Positions 17,102-27,265 of a stretch of DNA of 64,000 bases are shown here, one piece after another (the stretch's first letter is position 1; every line of letters starts with the position of its first letter). The notes beneath the pieces were generated by a model. It saw only the letters and a list, made by a program, of their open reading frames with translations. It ran no database searches and had not been told where the DNA came from. The stretch covers positions 62,001-126,000 of the forward strand of contig JAQBXY010000003.1 in the NCBI GenBank assembly GCA_027623325.1. Reading direction: 5' to 3'. Source of the stretch: Gemmatimonadota bacterium. GTDB taxonomy: Bacteria; Gemmatimonadota; Gemmatimonadetes; Longimicrobiales; Gaopeijiaceae. The position numbers and the translations under genes are program-made.

Positions 17102-19938
17102 CGGATCGGCACTCCTTCCCGGTCCAACCTGATGGGCTCCCCCAAACCGAGAGCGCGCAGACGCGGCAGCTGGGTGAGGGCATCCCCGACCACGAGCCAC
17201 ACCATCCGCTCAGAATCGAGATAGCGGCCCGCGAGTTGGCGCACGTCATCGATCGTCAAGTCACGAACGATCTGCTCACGCTGTATCGTGTAGTCCGCGG
17301 GGAAACCGTACGCGCTCATGTCGCCGAGCAGATTCAGCTTTGCAGCCCCCGTTTCGAACGCACGGGCGTTGGCTCGCAGCAGAAAGCTCTTGGTAGCGTC
17401 GAGGTCGGTCTCGTCGAAATCAGGCCCGTGCGCCTCGATGATGCCCTTCACAAGTTCGAGCGCTTCGTAGGTCACATTGGATCGTACCGACGAAGTGATC
17501 TGGAACGGACCCGGCATGTCCGTCCCGCTGAAGCCCGATCCGATGCCGTAGGTGTAGCCTCTCTGCTCCCTCAATACCTGTGTGAGATCGGACGCGAATC
17601 CCCCTCCGCCGAGTCGGAAATTCATGACCGACGCGGCGTAGAACTCGGGATCGGACTCGGCGAGCGCCAGGTAGCCGATTCGTAGTACCGACTGGCTCGC
17701 GTTGGGCACATCAACGAAGTAGAGCCCGGCGCGGGAGTCATCCCAGGCAGCGGGCTCGGGTAACGTCGGCCGAGCACCCTGCCACCGGTTCGCGATCCCC
17801 GCGAGCGAGGCGACAACCTCCGCTCGGTCCACCGACCCACTCACATGAAACACCGCCAGTGTCGGGGTGAGCGCCGAGGCGTGGTAGCCGCGGAGGTCAT
17901 CGACCGTGATCTCGTCGATCGTTTCGATATCACCTAGGCGGTTCGTAGCGAGGATGTGCTGCCCGTAGAGCAGGCGCTGGAAGACGTCTCCCGCGACCGC
18001 AACCGGGCTCGCCGCACGCTGACGCAGGCCGTTGGCGACCCGTTCTTGGGCAAGCCCGAACTCATCGACGTCGAATCGGGGCTCGAGGAGGATCTCCTCA
18101 ACGAGCGCCATCGTCGCGGAATAGTTGCGCGCCAGTGTGCTGCCACGAATGGAGAATGACTCCGCCCCGGCGGTCACCCCGATCGACGCACCGAGCATGT
18201 CGATCGCCTGCTCGAGCTCGGCGGGGCTCTTCGTGGCCGTGCCCGCCAGCATGCTCTCGGCCAGGAGATTCGCCACACCGACTCGGCCCCGCTCCTCGAG
18301 GAGATGCCCACCCTTCATCCGCAGCTCGAATTGAACGAGAGGCACCTCGTGATCGACGATGCCTAGAATGGGCACACCATTGGCCAACTCCGCCTGCCAC
18401 ACCGTCGGCGCGATCAAGGACGGCGACGTCCCGTAGGGAGGCTCCGTCGCTCGATCGATGGCCGAGGCCGTTCTGGCGTCACCACGAATGATCTCGCCGA
18501 TCTCGTCTTCGGCGCCCATCACGATGGGCTCCTCCACGACCTCCGCCCGAACGGACCCCTCGAGCGCCAGCTGCGCTCCACCACGTGGAACGAAGCTCGT
18601 CACGATGTGGTGCCGATTCTTGATATAGCTGTCGTACACGCGCCGCACGTCGGACTCCGTGACGGCGAGAAACCGATTCAGGTCCTCGGTTGCGTATCCC
18701 GGATCTCCGGCGAATATGCTGTACTGGGCGAGTTGGAACGCCTTCCCGATGACCGATGCCAAGCCGCCGTAGAAGTCGGTCTCATAGCCCGCCTTGATCC
18801 GCTCGAGCTCTTCCGGGGGCACGCCCTCTTCTTCGAAGCGGGCGAACGCCTGCGTTATCGCCCGAGAGACATCGTCCAGGTCGGTCTCGGGGAACGCGCG
18901 AACGGACAGGTTCCAACGACCGGCGAGTTCGGCGTTGCGCTGGCCAGCCTCCACGGAAGGAGCGATCGCCTCTTCTTCGACCAAGACCTCGTAGAAGGGG
19001 GACGTCTTGCCGTCCGTGAGGACTTCGGCGAGCACATCGAGGGCGTAGGCATCTTCGTGATAGATCGGTACCGTCGGCCACGACATCGTGAGCATCGGCA
19101 CCCGCGCGTAATTGTCTTCGTGGAAGAAGCTCTTCGTTTCCGTCAGCACAACCGCGGGCGGAGAAACCGACTCGGGCATTTCGGCAGCCGGAATCTCCCC
19201 AAAGTACCGTTCGATCCATGCTTTGGTCTGAGTAACGTCGAGGTCTCCAGCAACCACGAGCGTCGCGTTGTTGGGCCCGTACCACCTGCTGTGAAAGTCG
19301 ACCACATCCGATAGCTCGGCGCTCTCGAGATCAGCCAGGGAACCGATGACCTGCCACTGATACGGATGACCATCGGGGTACAGCGCCTGGTCGATGACGT
19401 AGTTGCTGTGTCCATACGGCTGATTGTCGACGCTCTGCCGCTTCTCGTTCTTGACGACCTGCTTTTCCTTGTCGACCACGGACTCCGACACCGTGTTGAT
19501 GAAGAAGCCGAGCTTGTCAGCCTCCGCCCAGAGCGTCTTCTCGAGGCCGTCGATCGGCACGACTTCGAAGTAGTTCGTCCGGTCGTTGCTCGTCGAACCA
19601 TTCGTCGAACTCCCGACGCGAGTCATCAGGCGATCGAGCCCCCCCGGGCCGAGGTTCTCGGAGTCGAGAAAGAACAGGTGCTCGAACAGGTGAGCGAAGC
19701 CAGTCTTTCCCGCCACTTCGCGTGCCGAGCCAACGTGGAACGTCATGGCCACCGCAGCGATCGGGTCGGATCGGTCCAAGTGGAGAATCACCTCCAGCCC
19801 ATTCGCCAACTCGTAGCGCTCGAAGTCGATCGACACGTCGCCGTTGCCGTCCTCAGTAGCGCAAGCGCCCAGCAGGCCGACACCCACCCCAACCGCCACG
19901 CTTCCCAGCACCCGTGCCGCCCGCTTCGTCGTCCTCAT
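17098..19938 (-). CDS. M16 family zinc metallopeptidase, lipoprotein
   Basis: 946 residues with two M16 repeats. The first half carries the inverted zinc motif HLFEH (His83, Glu86, His87). The second half lacks HxxEH, as is usual for the inactive repeat. The N terminus has basic residues, a hydrophobic core and LLGAC with Cys26, a lipobox, so the mature enzyme is probably lipid-anchored in the periplasm or outer membrane. Such proteins degrade peptides. The ATG at 19938 is preferred over the ATGs at 19944 and 19959 because GGGAG is then eight bases upstream. The gene is convergent with the zinc-ribbon gene and probably co-transcribed with the minus-strand gene before it. Confidence 0.92.
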   Translation of the reverse strand: MRTTKRAARVLGSVAVGVGVGLLGACATEDGNGDVSIDFERYELANGLEVILHLDRSDPIAAVAMTFHVGSAREVAGKTGFAHLFEHLFFLDSENLGPGGLDRLMTRVGSSTNGSTSNDRTNYFEVVPIDGLEKTLWAEADKLGFFINTVSESVVDKEKQVVKNEKRQSVDNQPYGHSNYVIDQALYPDGHPYQWQVIGSLADLESAELSDVVDFHSRWYGPNNATLVVAGDLDVTQTKAWIERYFGEIPAAEMPESVSPPAVVLTETKSFFHEDNYARVPMLTMSWPTVPIYHEDAYALDVLAEVLTDGKTSPFYEVLVEEEAIAPSVEAGQRNAELAGRWNLSVRAFPETDLDDVSRAITQAFARFEEEGVPPEELERIKAGYETDFYGGLASVIGKAFQLAQYSIFAGDPGYATEDLNRFLAVTESDVRRVYDSYIKNRHHIVTSFVPRGGAQLALEGSVRAEVVEEPIVMGAEDEIGEIIRGDARTASAIDRATEPPYGTSPSLIAPTVWQAELANGVPILGIVDHEVPLVQFELRMKGGHLLEERGRVGVANLLAESMLAGTATKSPAELEQAIDMLGASIGVTAGAESFSIRGSTLARNYSATMALVEEILLEPRFDVDEFGLAQERVANGLRQRAASPVAVAGDVFQRLLYGQHILATNRLGDIETIDEITVDDLRGYHASALTPTLAVFHVSGSVDRAEVVASLAGIANRWQGARPTLPEPAAWDDSRAGLYFVDVPNASQSVLRIGYLALAESDPEFYAASVMNFRLGGGGFASDLTQVLREQRGYTYGIGSGFSGTDMPGPFQITSSVRSNVTYEALELVKGIIEAHGPDFDETDLDATKSFLLRANARAFETGAAKLNLLGDMSAYGFPADYTIQREQIVRDLTIDDVRQLAGRYLDSERMVWLVVGDALTQLPRLRALGLGEPIRLDREGVPIR

Positions 19939-19995
19939 CACCATTTCTCCCTGGATCATAACCGTTCAACCGGCGAGCAAGATGCTGCGAAAAGG

Positions 19996-20751
19996 TCAGA
20001 CCTCGCCAGTCGAGACCCGCCGAAAGACTTCGTACGCGGCTTCGACCTGAACCGGCGAAGCGCCGATCCAAGAATCCCACGCCTCCGCGTCGGCCACTGC
20101 CACCGGCGTCAGCACCTCCGTAACCCGCTGCAACAACTCCCGGAGGTCGGGCGCCGCCAAGTTGAGTCTCGGCCACATTCCCGCCACCACCTGCAATGAG
20201 TGAAGGCTTCGGCCGAGGCGCACACGCGACTCGTCGTCGGTCAGGAAAGGTCCGTGCGCCGCGGCGTGCAGGCACTTCCCCAGCACGTCGACGACGTCGT
20301 CGTCCAGCTTTCGCAACATGATCTTCTGCGATTGGAACTCGAGGACTCGGCCAAGGAACGTCATCAGGGGATACACTGCGGGACCCAGCTTGTCCAAGAC
20401 GATGGGTTGTGCATCTCTGGGATAGAGATAGAGTCGGTCGAAGTGCTGGTTTTTCAGCGCGACCTTCTCCGACATCTCGGGCGCGATCCAGTCGTACCCG
20501 ACGAGATCTGCGAAGACGACCAGGTCGTAGGCTTCGTCGCTGACGACGCGCGCAATGCGACGAGGGGTGACGACGAACGCCCCGCCGTCCGTGGCCTCGA
20601 GCCTCACAGCGGTTCCGGCGCCCGCCAACACCTCGTCTTCGCCGTGGGGGCTATGCGCTTCGAGCTCCGCGTTCAGGTCGGGCCGTTTCGCACGGGCCGC
20701 GCGGAATATCTCAACCAACTGCTCGGTTAGGAGCCAGTCGACCATCGTCAT
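19996..20751 (-). CDS. Hypothetical protein, 251 residues
   Basis: I do not recognise a family. The protein has no signal peptide or membrane span. It is rich in acidic residues and long alpha-helical-looking segments, with a first half that includes RRIARVVSDEAYDLVVFADLVG and a C-terminal half ending WDSWIGASPVQVEAAYEVFRR. It starts ten bases after the DUF2911 stop on the same strand, so it is probably read from that operon. Codon bias and the tight fit between neighbours support a real gene; its role cannot be inferred. Confidence 0.65.
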   Translation of the reverse strand: MTMVDWLLTEQLVEIFRAARAKRPDLNAELEAHSPHGEDEVLAGAGTAVRLEATDGGAFVVTPRRIARVVSDEAYDLVVFADLVGYDWIAPEMSEKVALKNQHFDRLYLYPRDAQPIVLDKLGPAVYPLMTFLGRVLEFQSQKIMLRKLDDDVVDVLGKCLHAAAHGPFLTDDESRVRLGRSLHSLQVVAGMWPRLNLAAPDLRELLQRVTEVLTPVAVADAEAWDSWIGASPVQVEAAYEVFRRVSTGEV

Positions 20752-20761
20752 GGCGAAACCG

Positions 20762-21649
20762 TCAGCGGGCCTTTTGTCCGATACCGAACACTCGCCCTTC
20801 CCAGCGCAGCTCGGCCCCCGTGCTGACGCCGCCTTCGGTCAGGACACGCAGAGTCATTTCGTCGCCAACATCGAAGAGCGCGCCGTTTCGGAGGAACCCG
20901 ATGCGGAACTCGGCCGGGCCCGCGGGAACGAGCGCGACGGGCGTGCGGCCCCAACGTCCGACGATCCTGCCATTCTCCTCGAGAACGGAGACCGTCACCT
21001 CCAGAGGCCCACCGGTCGTGGGGTCACTCGTGTCGAAGGCAAACGAGCCCAAATAGCTGGCCCGCTCAGCGGCAGTAAGTGGGCTCCAAGTAAACTCCTC
21101 AGTCTCGATGCGAACGGGGACGAACGTCGAACCCCAGTGCATGCGGAGCACCGCGCTCCTTGGGTCGATCGAGTGGACATACCAGTTCAACGCCTCCATG
21201 TGAGCCCCTTGCTCGGGGTTTACGTCGAAGGCGAGAACGAATCCTTCCGGGCGGACCGGCGCGTCGTGATAGAGGCGCCAGTCAAGGTTCAACGAAAGCC
21301 GCCACGGGCCCGCTTCGCGGGGCTGGAGCCACAGTGAGTATTTGCCAGGCTCGACGTGATGGCCATCCAAGATGATCGGTTTGTCGACCTCCAGGGTCGT
21401 CGCCCAGTTGGCACCGGGGGTCCATACTTCACCCCAATGCACGACGCCACCGAAGAGATTGTCGCGACCGCGCGCCACCGGGCGCGCGAAGTCCACCGTG
21501 ATCGTCGTTCCATTGACGACCTGGGTCATGGTGCTCCGTTCAGAGCCCCTCGGCTGCGCGATGGTCGGGGTCGGCGCCACGATGCAGAACGTGGCCAGAA
21601 CGAAAAGGCACTTGAACGCGTTCGCGCGCAGAACGGATCTCGGAGTCAC
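20762..21649 (-). CDS. Secreted DUF2911 protein
   Basis: 295 residues. A signal peptide (hydrophobic core ending near PTIAQ) is followed by the DUF2911 domain, recognisable from ITVDFARPVARGRDNLFGGVV, WTPGANWATTLEV and the GKYSLWLQP strand. The domain is predicted to be beta-rich; its function is unknown and it is common in Bacteroidota and Gemmatimonadota. It follows the decayed permease on the same strand after 42 bases and may be read through from the padR promoter. The false extension of the permease frame overlaps its first codons, which is one reason to treat that extension as spurious. Confidence 0.88.
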   Translation of the reverse strand: MTPRSVLRANAFKCLFVLATFCIVAPTPTIAQPRGSERSTMTQVVNGTTITVDFARPVARGRDNLFGGVVHWGEVWTPGANWATTLEVDKPIILDGHHVEPGKYSLWLQPREAGPWRLSLNLDWRLYHDAPVRPEGFVLAFDVNPEQGAHMEALNWYVHSIDPRSAVLRMHWGSTFVPVRIETEEFTWSPLTAAERASYLGSFAFDTSDPTTGGPLEVTVSVLEENGRIVGRWGRTPVALVPAGPAEFRIGFLRNGALFDVGDEMTLRVLTEGGVSTGAELRWEGRVFGIGQKAR

Positions 21650-21691
21650 AGGCAGGCTTCCCTTTGGATGGACATCGGTGCGAGCCTGAAT

Positions 21692-23936
21692 CTACTCCGA
21701 TCCCAACGCCTCCGCCGGATCCTTTTGCATGGCACGCAGCGCGGGGATCACAGCAAACGCTGGGGTCTCCCGTTGTAAGTACCGCCACCTCGACGTTGCG
21801 AGACGGGATCTGCCAAAACGAGAAGAAGACGTCGGGGCTGTTCGCTTCCACCATGAGCGAAGTCGTGAGGTTTCGGTACAGGACATCCTCGACGACCCCG
21901 ACGATCTCGACCTCGTTGGTCCCGTCCGGCCTCAAAGCCATCCGCTTTCCCACCGCTCTCTCACCCGGGTACACCCGGGCGGCCATCGCCGACGTGATAA
22001 TGATCACTCCCGGCGCCCCGTCGATGTCGTCCGCGTTGAAGAGGCGCCCCTCGGCCAACTTCATGCCGAGCGTTGCGAAGTAATCGCCCGTCACGGAGTG
22101 GCGATGATACCTGATCCTCGCGTCTTCACCCTCACCCTCTCGAAAGATGTAGCTCGCCGAGAAGCCGCCTCGGAACGGCAGGTCCGATGCAAGTGCAGCA
22201 CTCGAGACGCCGGGGAGCGACGAAAACTTCCGCTCCAACTCCGTGGCGAACGCCCAGATGGTTTCGTTCGAATCGTAGCGCCCCCCTGGGAGCCGGACGC
22301 GAAGCGCCTGCACGCCCTCGATCTCGGAGCCGGTGTCGACGGAGAGCTGTGCTCGAAAGCTCCGGGTCAGGAGGCCGGCGCCCACCATCAGAACGAGCGC
22401 GAGGGCCACCTGTGCGACGACGAACACATGCTGCGCGCGTAGGCGACGGCCGCCGCCGACCGCCTTGGCGCCCTCCCGTAGCCGCGTCGCGATGTCGAGC
22501 CGGGTGCTGGCGACAGCAGGCACCAACCCGGTGAGCCCGCCCACCATCGTCAGCACCGCGAGGGAGAAGGCGAACGCGGATGCGCTGAGCCGGGGCTCCA
22601 CGTAACCGGGCAGCACGCCGGCCGGAATCATCGGAGCCAAGACCAGCAACGCCCAGGCGGCCACTCCGAGCCCCGCGACCCCGCCCACCACCGCAAGCAC
22701 GAAACTCTCGGTCAGCAGCTGAGACACGATACGTCCCTTTTCTGCCCCGAGTGCCCTTCGAAGCACGATCTCGCGCGTCCGGCCGTGCGACCGGACCAGC
22801 AAGAGATTGGCCACGTTGGCCGACGCGATCAGCAGCAGGACGCCGCCCGCCCCCATCAGGATCCAGAGGAGGCCACCGGTGGTGCCGAGATACCCGTCCC
22901 GAAAGGAGACGATCTGCGCAAAACGATCTTCGTGCTCCCGAGGGAAGGCCTCTTGAAGATCCCGGGCGATCACATCCAGTTCGCCTTGAGCCGTGGCGAC
23001 GCTCGAGCCCGCCGTGAGGCGCCCGATCACGGTCAGGAAGCGTGAGCCCCTCTGTTCGAGAGCGTTGGCGCCCATCAACCCCTCGGGCACCCACAGGTCG
23101 GTGTTGAGGTTCGTTCCACCAAACCCGACCGGCATAATGCCGACGATTGTAAGCGGCCGGTCGTCGATGACGATGTCTCTTCCGAGCACTGCGGGATCGA
23201 GCCCGAACCGCCGCTCCCACAGGCCATGAGAAATGACGCCGACGCGGTGCGCCTCCGGTTCGTCGTGCTCCTCGGGCAAGAAAGTCCGACCCCGGACCGG
23301 GGAGTATCCGACGACCTCGAAGTAGGCCCCCGTGACCACTTCGGTCGCCAGCTGTTCAGCCTCGCCGTCTCCGGTCAACGCGAACGACATGCCCCCGACC
23401 GCGGCCATGGGCGACACGGCACGTGACCGATCGCGCCAATCGCGGAACTCGGGAAACGATGCACCACGAATGGAGATCTCGCCGTCTACGAGATGGTACC
23501 CGTTCAGGAAGACCAGCCCTTCTGACTGCTGAAACGGAAGTGCCCTCAAGAGCGCCGCATCGACGACGCTGAAGATTGCCGTGTTACCCCCGAGCGCGAA
23601 CGCGAGCGTGGCGACGGCCACGAGGGTGAAGCCCGGGCTCCTCCGCATGGTGCGGAACGCATACGCGAGGTCCTGTTTCAATCCACCCATCGTCATCGTC
23701 ATCTCCTCTTGGACCTGTCGACGTCTAGCCTGCTGGCGCAGCTTGCGCTCGATTTTCCCCGGATCCCCGAACCTTTCCTCGGCAAGACGTCGGGCTTCCT
23801 CGGGAGATATCCCTTCGTCCTCCAACTCCTTGGCCCGCAGTTCCAGATAGAGCGCGATCTCCTCATGGATGTCGTCGCCCGGATTCGCACGGACCTGACC
23901 GGGACGGAACGAACGGCGGAACGGCCAACGGCTCAT
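21692..23936 (-). pseudogene. ADOP-type MacB/FtsX permease with internal deletion of its C-terminal half
   Basis: The N-terminal 700 or so residues are normal for the acidobacterial-type duplicated permeases: a short cytoplasmic leader with EEARRLAEERFGD, a MacB-like periplasmic domain, FtsX helices around GAGGVLLLIASANVANLLLVRS, then the second periplasmic domain up to NVEVAVLTTGDP. There the sequence jumps, in another reading frame, to the family's terminal motif IPALRAMQKDPAEALGSE and a stop at 21692. The second set of FtsX helices, very roughly 150-200 codons, is absent. The original frame instead runs on to 21540 as unrelated residues. I therefore call it a pseudogene created by internal deletion. 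It sits behind padR, the usual partner of such permeases. Confidence 0.82.
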
Positions 23937-23942
23937 GATGGC

Positions 23943-24275
23943 CTACCGTTCGTCGGGCCCGAGAATGGCGGCCACCGCTCCGGAAAACTCGACCCAGCGA
24001 GCTGCTTCTCGACCGAGATGTTCGTGGCCGTCCTTAGTGACCTGGTAGAACTTCGCTCGGCGGCCGGTGTCGGTCTTTCCCCACTCCGCTTCGAGGAGCC
24101 CCCGGGCCTCGAGCCGGTGAAGCGCCGGATAGAGCGCTCCCTCTTCGACCGAGAGCACCCCCTCCGAGCCGTCGCGGATCGCCCGACCGATGGCGTAGCC
24201 ATGCAGCGGCGTGGGCGCGAGCGTCCGGAGAATCAGGATGTCCAGCGTCCCCGTGAACAGATCACTTCCACTCAT
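23943..24275 (-). CDS. PadR family transcriptional regulator
   Basis: 110 residues, the short PadR form. It has the winged-helix signature LDILILRTLAPTPLHGYAIG and then EEGALYPALHRLEARGLLEAEW. The ATG at 24275 is preceded by AGGAAGGGG at good distance; the upstream start at 24293 is not supported. PadR proteins repress the operon they head. Here that is padR followed seven bases later by the ADOP permease, a very common pairing. A promoter and symmetric operator candidate lie directly upstream (24299-24337). Confidence 0.93.
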   Translation of the reverse strand: MSGSDLFTGTLDILILRTLAPTPLHGYAIGRAIRDGSEGVLSVEEGALYPALHRLEARGLLEAEWGKTDTGRRAKFYQVTKDGHEHLGREAARWVEFSGAVAAILGPDER

Positions 24276-24298
24276 ACACCCCTTCCTGGCCAATGCCT

Positions 24299-24337
24299 CG
24301 TTCGCTTAGGTATACGAACGGACGCCTAACTGGTCAA
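24299..24337 (-). promoter_or_regulatory. Promoter and operator candidate for padR-permease operon
   Basis: On the minus strand TTGACC (24337-24332) and TATACC (24314-24309) are separated by exactly 17 bases, a good housekeeping promoter. An inverted repeat CGTTCG (24299-24304) and CGAACG (24315-24320) with a ten-base centre straddles the -10 box, as expected if PadR represses itself by covering it. The predicted start near 24302 gives a leader of about 27 bases. Confidence 0.65.
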
Positions 24338-24383
24338 GGGGTCGAGGGGCCCGGCCCACCCTTTCGGCCGAGGGGTGAGCGGA

Positions 24384-25439
24384 CTAGCGCCACTCCTTCT
24401 GGAGATCGGCGAGCGTCTGACTGCCGGGGCAAAGGGTCTCGTAGCCGAGATTCACCAGAGCAGTGTCCGTCGTGTTTGCGTGATCGTGCATGTCCAACCC
24501 GGCCTCTCCTACATAGAGCAGCCCGGTGGAGATCTCGCCACGCCTGGCCACCGATCCGAGATACTCGATGACGGCGGCGCGGTCCGTCGGGTCGTAGCCC
24601 TCCGCAACCTTCCGCAGCCGGATGACGCTTCCGTCGTGCATTCTCACGGCACGCGCGCTCCCCTCGGCGTACTCCGTCTTGATCTCGGCCCGCAACGGGA
24701 CGAAATCGGTCTCGATGACCTCGTGCATATGGCTTCGAGTGTGTGCGTAGCTCTTGGTCGAACCCTTGTGGTCGTTGAAGGTCACACAGGGTGAAATCAC
24801 ATCAACAAAGGCGAAGCCCTTGTGGCTGAACGCGGCCTTCAGAATGGGCACAAGCTGCTGCTTGTCGCCCGAGAACGAACGCGCAACGAACGTCGCGCCG
24901 AGCGTCAGGGCGACGTTGACCGGGTCGATGGGGCCCTGTCCGTTTACCTCACCGGTCTTGGACCTCGAACCCACGTCGGCCGACGCGCTGAACTGCCCCT
25001 TGGTCAGGCCGTACACCCCGTTGTTCTCGAGCACATACACCATGTCGACGTTGCGCCGGACCGCGTGACAGAACTGCCCCAACCCGATGGAGAGCGAATC
25101 TCCATCTCCCGAGATCCCGACATACAGCAGGTCCCGGTTCGCGGCATTCGCGCCGGCCGCGATCGCAGGCATTCGTCCATGCACCGAGTTGAATCCGTGC
25201 GCCTCGCTCATGAAGTACGCCGGCGTCTTGGACGAGCATCCGATACCCGACAGCTTCCCGACCAGGTGTGGCTGCACGTCGAGTTCGAAGAACGTCTGGA
25301 CCAACGCCGCGGTCACGGAGTCATGACCACATCCTGCACAAAGAGTGGACATCGACCCTTCGTAGTCTCTCGCCGTCAGCCCCAGCGCATTGACTGGCAT
25401 CTTGGGATGCCGCGCGGACGGCTTCGCGATGTAGCTCAT
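24384..25439 (-). CDS. korB: 2-oxoacid:ferredoxin oxidoreductase beta subunit
   Basis: 351 residues. It has the thiamine-pyrophosphate and Fe-S features of the beta subunit: CAGCGHDSV, GIGCSSK, GDGDSLSIG and the ENNGVYGLTKGQ loop. With the alpha subunit it oxidatively decarboxylates a 2-oxoacid to the acyl-CoA, passing electrons to ferredoxin. The KorB type (2-oxoglutarate) is likely from the overall pattern, but the substrate is not proven. ATG 25439 overlaps the alpha stop as ATGA; the frame upstream of it is only overlap with the alpha gene. It is the last gene of a three-gene operon and ends about 100 bases before the padR promoter. Confidence 0.92.
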   Translation of the reverse strand: MSYIAKPSARHPKMPVNALGLTARDYEGSMSTLCAGCGHDSVTAALVQTFFELDVQPHLVGKLSGIGCSSKTPAYFMSEAHGFNSVHGRMPAIAAGANAANRDLLYVGISGDGDSLSIGLGQFCHAVRRNVDMVYVLENNGVYGLTKGQFSASADVGSRSKTGEVNGQGPIDPVNVALTLGATFVARSFSGDKQQLVPILKAAFSHKGFAFVDVISPCVTFNDHKGSTKSYAHTRSHMHEVIETDFVPLRAEIKTEYAEGSARAVRMHDGSVIRLRKVAEGYDPTDRAAVIEYLGSVARRGEISTGLLYVGEAGLDMHDHANTTDTALVNLGYETLCPGSQTLADLQKEWR

Positions 25440-27265
25440 GACGCCACCTCGACTGGCACAAGTTCGACATACTCGGCGAGACCGTTGAGGACGTGTCCCT
25501 TGCTGAGAGGTTGACCACCGTAATAGGTGATCGAGCGGAGTTTCTGCTTCGGGCAATCGGTCTCCATTACGAGGAGCCGGAGCAATTGTGCGTCACGGTT
25601 CTGCTCGATGACGAAGATTTGGTCATGACTCGCCAGGAAGTCGTCGACCGCTTGATTGAAGGGGAACCCTCGCACGCGCAGGTAATCCGCGTTAATGCCC
25701 ATGGCAGCGAGTTCGTCGCGCGCTTCCAGCACTGCCCAATGGCACCCGCCGAGCGAGACGAGACCGAAGGACGCCTGGCCCTTCGACTGGAACACTTCGG
25801 GCGCGGGAACGTGGTAAGCTGCGGAATCGACCTTCTTCAAGAGACGGTCGACGACCTCGATGTACTCGGATGACCCCTCTGTGTAGCGGCCATACTTGTC
25901 ATGGCCCGACCCGCGGGTGAAGAAGGCCCCCTTGGGGTGAACGCCGGGCAAGGTTCGATGGGCGATATGGTCCCCATCGACATCTAGGTACCGATAGAAC
26001 TTCTCCATCCCCTCCAGTTCAGCGGCGGACAACACCTTCCCGCGGTCGGGCACATAGTTGTCGTCCCACTCGAGCTTGGGAATCATCCAATCGTTCATGC
26101 CGATATCGAGGTCGAGCATGACGAACGTCGGCGTCTGGAAGCGCTCGGCGAGATCGAATGCGGCGATCGCAAACTCGAAGCATTCCTTCGGATTGGCCGG
26201 AAAGAGCACCAAGTGCTTCGTGTCTCCGTGCGAAGCATACGCGCACAACATGATGTCACCTTGCTGCGTGCGCGTGGGCATGCCCGTCGACGGGCCTGTT
26301 CGTTGAACGTCGAAGAAGACGCTCGGAACCTCGGCGTAATACGCGAGCCCGATGAATTCGCTCATCAGCGAAATTCCTGGACCACTCGTCGGAGTAAAGG
26401 CTCGAGCTCCCATCCAGGAGGCACCGATCACCATACCTGCGGCCGCCAGTTCGTCCTCAGCCTGGATGATGCAGAAGTTATTCTTGCCTGTCTCGGGATC
26501 GACCCGGAATCGGGCGCAGAATTCGCCGAAGGCATCCATGAGCGAGGTCGAGGGCGTGATGGGATACCAGGCGCCGACGGTGGCTCCGGCATAGACACAG
26601 CCCAGAGCAGCGGCCGTGTTCCCCGTCACCATCACGCAGTTCTTCGTCTCGTCCATCGGCTCGAGGCGTATGGGAAGCGGACACTTGAAATGCTTCTTCG
26701 CGTAGTTGCACCCGATCTCGATGGCCTTGAAGTTCGCGTCCATCAGGTGCTGCTTGGCCGAGAACTTCTCTTCGAGCATGCCCTTGATGACGGCCATGTC
26801 GATGTCCAGGAGCCCAGCGAGCACTCCCACATACATGATGTTCTTCATCAGGATGCGGATTCGGGAACCCTCGAAATGTTCGACGCACATTTCGGCGAGC
26901 GGAACTCCGAGAAAGGTGACGTCGTCACGCCGGAATTCCTCGTCGAGCTCTCGCGTGTTGTCGTACAGGATCCAGCCGCCCGACACGACTTCCTGGATGT
27001 CACGCGCATAACTCTGCGGATTCATCGCCACCACGAGGTGGAAGTCGGGGCTGCGGGCGGTGTAGCCGTCCTTGTTCACCCGGATCTCGTACCAGGTCGG
27101 CAGGCCCTGAATATTCGACGGGAACACGTTCTTGCCCGTGACTGGAATCCCCATCCGGAACAGCGCCTGCAGTAGCAGTCCGTTCGCGCTGGCCGAGCCT
27201 GTTCCGTTGACGGTCGCGATCTTGAACGCGAAGTCGTTTACACCGTAACCGCTGTGGTCGGCCAA
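25436..27265 (-). CDS. korA: 2-oxoacid:ferredoxin oxidoreductase alpha subunit (gamma-alpha fusion)
   Basis: About 609 residues. The N-terminal 190 form the gamma domain (VNDFAFKIATVNGTGSASANG, GKNVFPSNIQGLPTWYEIR). The rest is the alpha domain with TGNTAAALGCVYAGATVGAWYPITPS and the GPGISLMSEFIGLAYYAEVP loop. The start is unusual: family members begin just before VNDFA. The only nearby start codon is a TTG at 27265, with AGGA eight bases upstream, inside the end of the preceding gene (28-base overlap). An ATG at 27316 is in frame but lacks a ribosome site and adds non-family residues. Its stop overlaps the beta start. Confidence 0.9.
   Translation of the reverse strand: MADHSGYGVNDFAFKIATVNGTGSASANGLLLQALFRMGIPVTGKNVFPSNIQGLPTWYEIRVNKDGYTARSPDFHLVVAMNPQSYARDIQEVVSGGWILYDNTRELDEEFRRDDVTFLGVPLAEMCVEHFEGSRIRILMKNIMYVGVLAGLLDIDMAVIKGMLEEKFSAKQHLMDANFKAIEIGCNYAKKHFKCPLPIRLEPMDETKNCVMVTGNTAAALGCVYAGATVGAWYPITPSTSLMDAFGEFCARFRVDPETGKNNFCIIQAEDELAAAGMVIGASWMGARAFTPTSGPGISLMSEFIGLAYYAEVPSVFFDVQRTGPSTGMPTRTQQGDIMLCAYASHGDTKHLVLFPANPKECFEFAIAAFDLAERFQTPTFVMLDLDIGMNDWMIPKLEWDDNYVPDRGKVLSAAELEGMEKFYRYLDVDGDHIAHRTLPGVHPKGAFFTRGSGHDKYGRYTEGSSEYIEVVDRLLKKVDSAAYHVPAPEVFQSKGQASFGLVSLGGCHWAVLEARDELAAMGINADYLRVRGFPFNQAVDDFLASHDQIFVIEQNRDAQLLRLLVMETDCPKQKLRSITYYGGQPLSKGHVLNGLAEYVELVPVEVAS

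Noticed and set aside
21540-21691. The end of the permease frame reading on into the DUF2911 gene
   Set aside because: These residues match nothing in the permease family, while the true family C terminus is in another frame ending at 21692.
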